Positions 63,594 through 64,000 of a stretch of DNA of 64,000 bases are shown one piece after another (within the stretch, counting starts at the first letter, position 1; every line of letters starts with the position of its first letter). A model generated the notes under the pieces. The model did no database searches and was not told the DNA's origin. It was given only the letters and a program-made list of their open reading frames with translations. A program made the position numbers and the translations under genes. Source of the DNA: Streptomyces eurythermus (GTDB lineage: Bacteria > Actinomycetota > Actinomycetes > Streptomycetales > Streptomycetaceae). The stretch lies in assembly GCF_014649115.1 (NCBI RefSeq), contig NZ_BMSK01000001.1:471416-535415 (forward strand), read 5' to 3'.

Positions 63594-63983
63594 ATGACCG
63601 ACATGAACGTTTCCGCTTCCCGGGCCCCGCTGCCCCGCTTCGAGGAAGCCGAGGGGCTGGGCCCCGAGGACTCGGAATTCGTCAGGGACATCGTGGCGGT
63701 GCTCGCCAAGCACGGCAACCTGGACCGCTTCGGCCTGTGTCTGCTCCACGACCACTTCCCGCTCGCCGCGGACGAGGTCCTCGTGGAGACCAACGACCCC
63801 AGGGCCCGCACGCTCCACGTCCAGGTGGAGAAGGCGGACAGGACCCGGCATGCCAAGGCGTCGCAGTGGCGGTTCGTCCCACATGCCGAGCGCGAGCCCG
63901 GAGCCGGACCCGGGTCGGGCGCGTACGAGGAGATCCTGCTCTGCACCAAGCTCGACCTCTGCCCGGGGGACGAGGACGACTGA
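63594..63983 (+). CDS. Short conserved protein of unknown function
   Basis: 129 residues from the ATG at 63594, supported by CGGAGGGGTC. Acidic, with His/Cys-containing stretches (LCLLHDHFPLAADEVLVET, LLCTKLDLCPGDEDD). No signal peptide or transmembrane helix. It is divergent from the large membrane protein across a 173-bp A/T-rich gap, so the two may be functionally linked. No recognised family. Confidence 0.68.
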   Translation: MTDMNVSASRAPLPRFEEAEGLGPEDSEFVRDIVAVLAKHGNLDRFGLCLLHDHFPLAADEVLVETNDPRARTLHVQVEKADRTRHAKASQWRFVPHAEREPGAGPGSGAYEEILLCTKLDLCPGDEDD

Positions 63984-64000
63984 GCCGCACGCGGCACGGC

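Overview
The window is chromosomal DNA from a Streptomyces-type actinomycete. It has very high GC, strong third-position G/C bias, GTG/TTG/ATT starts, many 4-nt ATGA/GTGA stop-start overlaps, and recognisable Streptomyces genes (a bldK-type oligopeptide transporter, mshB, a DUF3117 gene, TTA codons only at the bldK locus). I see no rRNA, tRNA, phage, insertion sequence or CRISPR array.

Layout. 1-8 kb: the end of a SpoIIE/HATPase regulator, a membrane coiled-coil protein, a GH18-like membrane-anchored protein, and a complete Sdh1-type succinate dehydrogenase operon on the minus strand. 8-12.3 kb: an LpqW-like lipoprotein and typA. 12.7-32.1 kb: three five-gene oligopeptide/dipeptide ABC importers in a row. 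The first (bldK-like, +) and second (-) are paralogues facing each other in inverted orientation around a small TTA-containing methyltransferase. The third (+) is more divergent. 32-36 kb: an S9 prolyl-oligopeptidase-family peptidase, a 64-aa membrane protein, and mshB (mycothiol synthesis) with a membrane partner. 36-42 kb: a peptidoglycan-binding-like protein, then an ABC-2 exporter with a two-component system as one overlapping operon. 42-49.4 kb: transglutaminase-like protein, GNAT with a repetitive tail, 7Fe ferredoxin plus dapC, a secreted Ala-rich protein, a lysozyme-like protein and dapE. 49.5-54 kb: LOG-family protein, a decayed RelE-type toxin-antitoxin pair, a folP2-like gene, DivIVA-domain protein, tag, PaaG-like isomerase and the DUF3117 protein. 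54-60 kb: O-methyltransferase, ECF sigma factor, ZAS anti-sigma, HtrA-like protease and tatB, an envelope-stress module. 60-64 kb: a secretion-linked conserved protein, then a large lower-GC 828-aa membrane protein and a short unknown gene.

The order typA/LpqW-like, mshB, ferredoxin-dapC, dapE, LOG, folP2, DivIVA, tag, DUF3117, O-methyltransferase, ECF sigma, anti-sigma, htrA, tatB recalls the Mycobacterium tuberculosis Rv1165-Rv1224 interval. The ECF sigma here is therefore best read as the counterpart of mycobacterial SigE, not of the Streptomyces protein called SigE.

The most interesting points are: TTA (bldA-dependent) codons in bldKA and in the adjacent methyltransferase and nowhere else that I found; the inverted duplication of the transporter; hairpins immediately after both paralogous binding-protein genes; an O-methyltransferase whose only sensible start is ATT; a decayed toxin-antitoxin pair; a candidate ECF autoregulatory promoter; and large in-frame repeat expansions in the GNAT and HtrA proteins. 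I did not find a convincing wholly new multi-gene system.
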